A DNA stretch of 11,659 bases from assembly GCA_025453855.1 (NCBI GenBank), contig JALOPO010000022.1:1-11659 (forward strand), in the 5' to 3' direction. Positions 8,315-11,659 of the stretch are shown here, piece after piece. The notes below the pieces were generated by a model. It searched no databases, had not been told where the DNA came from, and worked only from the letters and a program-made list of their open reading frames with translations. Positions within the stretch are counted from its first letter, which is position 1. Each line of letters opens with the position of its first letter. The position numbers and the translations under genes are program-made. Origin of the DNA: Gemmatimonadaceae bacterium. Lineage in GTDB: Bacteria; Gemmatimonadota; Gemmatimonadetes; Gemmatimonadales; Gemmatimonadaceae.

Positions 8315-8673
8315 CCCGCGAGTTCCGCCTCGCGTGCCAGCAGCGCCGCGCGCGACCCCTCGAACACCGGACCGAGCGCCGCCACCAGCGTGGTGAGCGC
8401 GGCCACGTCGTGCGCGTGCGCCGCCCCCTCGAGCGCGCCCGCGAGCCGCTGCAGCCGTCGCGTGCCGAGGTTGCCGGCGGTCGACACGAGCGAATGCGCG
8501 CCGCGTCGCACCGTGTCGAGGTCACCGCGCGTGAGCGCCTGCTCGATCGACGTCACGCGCTGCGCGCCCTGCGCCGTGAAGAGCGACACGAGCTCGCGCA
8601 GGAAGGCGGTGCCGCCCAGCTGCAGGAGCCGGTCGACGGCGTCGGCATCGAGGAGCGGTGCGTCGGACCACAT
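8311..8673 (-). CDS. Stand-alone histidine phosphotransfer (Hpt) protein
   Basis: A 120-residue helical protein that fits a single Hpt domain, the shuttle that takes a phosphoryl group from a hybrid-kinase receiver and passes it to another receiver. The active site reads RGAHSLVSTAGNLG (57-70), with His60 as the phospho-acceptor and the usual AGNLG after it. The following helix (RLQRLAGALEGAA, 73-85) also fits. Hpt domains usually carry Lys three residues after the His (HxxKG or HxxKS); here it is Val63, which is unusual. It converges on the hybrid-kinase gene, with stop codons 25 bases apart, and is divergent from the membrane-protein gene, so it sits between the kinase and the sigma-54 regulator. 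The ATG at 8673 gives a compact domain, though the bases before it are pyrimidine-rich with no Shine-Dalgarno; the open frame upstream is Arg-rich and looks non-coding. Confidence 0.85.
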   Translation of the reverse strand: MWSDAPLLDADAVDRLLQLGGTAFLRELVSLFTAQGAQRVTSIEQALTRGDLDTVRRGAHSLVSTAGNLGTRRLQRLAGALEGAAHAHDVAALTTLVAALGPVFEGSRAALLAREAELAG

Positions 8674-8710
8674 GGCGGCGGGGGAGGGCGGAACGGTGGC
8701 GCTGCCGGAG

Positions 8711-8716
8711 AGTATC
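8711..8716 (-). promoter_or_regulatory. Possible -10 element for the Hpt gene
   Basis: GATACT on the minus strand, about 37 bases before the ATG at 8673, resembles a sigma-70 -10 hexamer. A poor -35 match (GTGGCC) lies 17 bases upstream. It is in the 122-base divergent gap (8674-8795) between the Hpt gene and the membrane-protein gene. Weak evidence. Confidence 0.22.
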
Positions 8717-8763
8717 GACCCGCGACGCTGCCGGGCCACCGCGTCGGGCCTCACGCTGGCACC

Positions 8764-8772
8764 TGCTATCGT
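8764..8772 (+). promoter_or_regulatory. Possible extended -10 promoter for the membrane protein / sigma-54 activator operon
   Basis: TGCTATCGT fits an extended -10 (TGn plus a TATAAT-like hexamer matching at four of six positions). No good -35 is seen 17 bases upstream. A transcript from about 8779 would carry AGGGG at 8783-8787, eight bases before the GTG at 8796, giving a consistent promoter, ribosome site and start. Confidence 0.35.
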
Positions 8773-8782
8773 TGCACCGCGT

Positions 8783-8787
8783 AGGGG
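8783..8787 (+). promoter_or_regulatory. Candidate ribosome binding site for the membrane protein gene
   Basis: AGGGG, eight bases before the GTG at 8796. It is the only Shine-Dalgarno-like sequence found before any of the in-frame starts of this gene, and is the reason the GTG at 8796 was preferred over GTGs at 8841 and 8874. Confidence 0.4.
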
Positions 8788-8795
8788 TCGGTGCC

Positions 8796-9568
8796 GTGTC
8801 CTGCGCCGGCGCGCGACCCGCTGCCGGCCGCGCCGCCGCGGTGCCATCCCGCGTCCCTCCAGCCCTCCGCCACGTGTTCGGCTGCCTTCGTCGCCTCGTC
8901 TCGCTCGTCGTCCTCCTCGTGATCGCCGGCGTGGCGTGGGTCACGCGCGATCGCTGGCTCCCGGTGGTCCGCACCGCCATCGGCGCGTCGCCGGGGAGCA
9001 CGCCGGCGGACGCGGCGCGTGCGGACAGCCTCGCCGCGTTGGCCGACACCGGCTGGGTGCCCGTGACGTACAGCGCCGCCGAGCGCGGGCGCGCCGAGCT
9101 GGCCAGGCTCCGGGCGCGCAAGGGACCGGCGCTGGTGCGCCTCGCCCCGGCGGACTTCGCGGGGCTCGTGCTCGACTCGCTCGATGCGCAGCTCCCGCGC
9201 TCCGCCGATTCGCTCGCGGTGCGTGTGCAGGGGCGCGAGCTGCAGGTGCGGATGTCGGTCAAGCTCGGTGACCTCGGCGGCCAGCAGGTGCTCGGGCCGC
9301 TCGCCGGGATGCTCGGCGACCGCGAACGGCTGCTCCTCGGCGGTGAACTGGAAACCGGCGCGGCGGGGACGGCGCTCCTCCGGCTGCGTCGCGTGCGGCT
9401 GGGCGACTTCGGGGTACCGGGACCGGTGATCCCCAAGCTCGCCGCCGCGCTCCGCCGCACCGCGGGTGCGCCGGGCACGGAGGGCGGCACGCTCGCCCTG
9501 CCGCTCCCCGACGGCGTCGGTGACGTGCGCGTCGCCGACGGCCGCGTGACCCTCTATCGCCCCGTCCC

Positions 9569-9572
<4 letters not shown>
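8796..9572 (+). CDS. Single-pass membrane protein of unknown function, coupled to the sigma-54 activator
   Basis: Not recognised as a named family. With the GTG at 8796 it has 258 residues: a basic N-terminus, one hydrophobic helix at about 34-50 (LVSLVVLLVIAGVAWV) ending in RDRW, an Ala/Ser/Pro linker (60-82), then a globular domain outside the membrane (about 85-258). Positive residues before the helix and on balance fewer acidic ones suggest N-in, C-out topology. The globular part alternates beta-strand-like stretches (SLAVRVQGRELQVRMSVKLG, 139-158; LLLGGELETG, 179-188) and ends with RLGDFGVPGPVIPKL (201-215). This layout loosely recalls YpmS/DUF2140 or DUF2993-type envelope lipid-binding domains, but that is a weak resemblance. 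Its TGA overlaps the GTG start of the next gene by four bases (GTGA), so the two are translationally coupled. GTGs at 8841 and 8874 are alternative starts; the last would begin just before the helix. Confidence 0.72.
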
Positions 9573-10972
<1,400 letters not shown>

Positions 10973-10980
10973 CGGCGCGG

Positions 10981-11039
10981 CTCCTGCCCCCGTGACGGGG
11001 ACGATGCACCCGCATCGCGATCCCGTCCCCGTGCAGGAG
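10981..11039 (+). promoter_or_regulatory. Long RNA hairpin that sequesters the ribosome site of the small membrane protein gene
   Basis: The gap after the sigma-54 regulator can fold into one long hairpin. Outer stem: CTCCTGC (10981-10987) with GCAGGAG (11033-11039). Middle stem: ACGGGGACG (10995-11003) with CGTCCCCGT (11024-11032). Top: ATGC (11004-11007) with GCAT (11012-11015), loop ACCC. There is a 7-base bulge on the 5' side and an 8-base bulge on the 3' side. The outer 3' strand contains the AGGAG ribosome site of the next gene. A competing short hairpin, CCCCG (10988-10992) with CGGGG (10996-11000), would break the middle stem. It could be a translational switch or simply a terminator without a T-tract. 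Confidence 0.55.
11035..11039 (+). promoter_or_regulatory. Ribosome binding site of the small membrane protein gene
   Basis: AGGAG, five bases before the ATG at 11045. It is one of the few strong Shine-Dalgarno sequences in the window, it fixes the start, and it is also the 3' strand of the outer stem of the upstream hairpin. Confidence 0.7.
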
Positions 11040-11044
11040 TCACC

Positions 11045-11251
11045 ATGGCGCCATCCGTTCGATCCGGGCGCAGCCGACGCTGGTTCGTGCTGTCGCTCCT
11101 CTCCCTCGTCGTCGGCCTGGTCGGCACCGGCTCGCTGGTGCGCGGTGGGCTGGTCTGGATCTGGGGCCCCGTCGCCATCGTCGGCGCGATCGGCATCTGG
11201 GCGGCGGCGATCCGCGCCGTGTCGCTGCCGCGGCGGGTGGTGCCGGAGTAG
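11045..11251 (+). CDS. Small membrane protein with two transmembrane helices, function unknown
   Basis: A 68-residue protein: a basic N-terminus (residues 1-12, with five Arg), a first hydrophobic helix at about 14-32, a short GGL turn, a second helix at about 36-57 (LVWIWGPVAIVGAIGIWAAA), and a short basic tail. The positive-inside rule places both ends in the cytoplasm. The strong AGGAG before the ATG and the clean two-helix pattern make it a likely real gene, but no family is recognised; small two-helix proteins of this kind are common and mostly uncharacterised. It follows the sigma-54 regulator by 72 bases and its ribosome site is inside a hairpin, so its translation may be controlled separately from the regulator. 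Confidence 0.72.
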   Translation: MAPSVRSGRSRRWFVLSLLSLVVGLVGTGSLVRGGLVWIWGPVAIVGAIGIWAAAIRAVSLPRRVVPE

Positions 11252-11275
11252 CGCGCGGGCCGGCCGCCGCGACAC
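11219..11275 (+). terminator. Hairpin spanning the stop codon of the small membrane protein gene
   Basis: CGCGGCGG (11229-11236) pairs with CCGCCGCG (11264-11271), and the outer GTGT (11219-11222) pairs with ACAC (11272-11275) across a six-base bulge. The TAG stop (11249-11251) is in the 27-base loop. It could end or protect the transcript. No T-tract follows. Confidence 0.3.
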
Positions 11276-11659
11276 CCTCGACGCTGCAGCGGTACGCGTG
11301 CATGTGCTCGTGCACGCAACCGCCGTGGACCGCGGCCTGACGGGCACGGCGGGACGGCCCACGGCGCGTCGTCTCGTCCCGCACGGACGGGCTGCGTGCG
11401 TCGGCGCGGGTCACCGGACTCGATGCCTCGCTGCCGATCGTCCCGGTCGATGGCGTGATCTCGTGGCCGCGACCGACACCGCCGTGCGCTGTCCCGCCGT
11501 GCCAGACAGGCCGTGATGCACGGCGGTTGCGCCCTCTTCCGGCGCTCACGGGAGCCGCCGACGTGGAGCGATGCCGAAGCACCGCCCGCTAGCTTTCCGC
11601 GCTCGGCCGGGCCCGGCGACACGCCGCCTGGCGCGCGAGTCCACGTCCGCCTTCACGAT
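11252..11659. other. Stretch without a convincing gene, rich in inverted repeats
   Basis: No reading frame here gives a family-like protein; the open frames on both strands are Arg/Pro/Ala-rich. The stretch holds several palindromic elements: a short hairpin GCGTGCA (11296-11302) with TGCACGC (11311-11317), the 217-base inverted-repeat element (11315-11531), and a perfect 12-base palindrome GCCGGGCCCGGC (11606-11617). TAGCTT at 11590-11595 could be a -10 for a gene beyond the right edge, but has no -35 partner. Confidence 0.6.
11315..11531. repeat. 217-base element with 52-base imperfect inverted repeats
   Basis: The left arm 11315-11366 and the reverse complement of the right arm 11480-11531 match without gaps at 45 of 52 positions by hand alignment. 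Two 13-base blocks are perfect: CGCAACCGCCGTG (11315-11327) against CACGGCGGTTGCG (11519-11531), and GGCACGGCGGGAC (11343-11355) against GTCCCGCCGTGCC (11491-11503). The spacer is 113 bases. Each arm can also fold on itself, for example CCGCCGTGC (11494-11502) with GCACGGCGG (11518-11526). The outer edge is sharp; no flanking target duplication was seen. It may be a REP/MITE-like element or a structured RNA. Confidence 0.7.

Noticed and set aside
5337..8525. Long minus-strand open frame opposite the hybrid kinase
   Set aside because: His/Arg/Glu-rich mirror of kinase codons; no domain recognised, and the plus-strand kinase has all its motifs.
8757..8776. TGGCAC followed by TTGCA before the membrane protein gene, resembling a sigma-54 promoter
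   Set aside because: The spacing between the GG and GC dinucleotides is 14 bases; sigma-54 promoters need 10. The site was treated instead as a possible extended -10 (TGCTATCGT).
10992..11516. Plus-strand 174-residue frame overlapping the small membrane protein gene
   Set aside because: Its start lies inside the upstream hairpin without a ribosome site and the product has no family-like features; the overlapping 68-residue frame has a strong ribosome site and a clear two-helix pattern.
11588..11617. GCTAGC/TAGCTT plus a 12-base palindrome as a promoter-operator for a gene beyond the right edge
   Set aside because: No -35 partner at the right spacing and no visible downstream start; G/C palindromes of this length can arise by chance in such GC-rich DNA. 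Kept only as a note in the gene-free stretch.

Overview
The window is very GC-rich, with G or C at almost every third codon position, and most of it is protein-coding with short gaps. Gene content and style suggest a Gemmatimonadota-like soil or freshwater bacterium: a soluble multi-PAS hybrid kinase, an NtrC-type regulator, a free Hpt protein, ComM/YifB, and few Shine-Dalgarno (SD) sequences in front of starts. This taxonomic call is inferred from style only; Acidobacteriota or Myxococcota cannot be excluded. No rRNA, tRNA, CRISPR array, transposase or phage gene was seen.

Layout. On the minus strand (77-2472) a PIG3-type quinone oxidoreductase gene is followed, almost without a gap, by a succinate-semialdehyde-type aldehyde dehydrogenase gene, forming a two-gene redox operon. 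A 97-base divergent gap separates it from plus-strand genes for an AI-2E/PerM-family membrane protein (2570-3658) and the ComM/YifB AAA+ ATPase (3716-5308). Next comes a signalling block: a soluble hybrid histidine kinase with four PAS domains and a C-terminal receiver (5475-8285, +), a stand-alone Hpt protein in convergent orientation (8311-8673, -), a single-pass membrane protein of unknown function (8796-9572, +) and, overlapping it by 4 bases, an NtrC-family sigma-54 activator (9569-10972, +). A small two-helix membrane protein (11045-11251, +) follows behind a strong RNA hairpin. The last ~400 bases have no convincing gene but hold a 217-base element with 52-base imperfect inverted repeats.

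How the parts may work together. The hybrid kinase, the free Hpt and the sigma-54 activator are the three parts needed for a His-Asp-His-Asp relay, encoded within about 5.5 kb. This suggests a split phosphorelay controlling sigma-54 promoters. The membrane protein translationally coupled to the activator may be an accessory or envelope factor. The relay is inferred from co-location and domain content only.

Most genes belong to well-known families. The least explained items are the SD-sequestering hairpin at 10981-11039, the 217-base inverted-repeat element at 11315-11531, the heptamer-repeat hairpin between the convergent kinase and Hpt genes, and the uncharacterised membrane protein coupled to the sigma-54 regulator.
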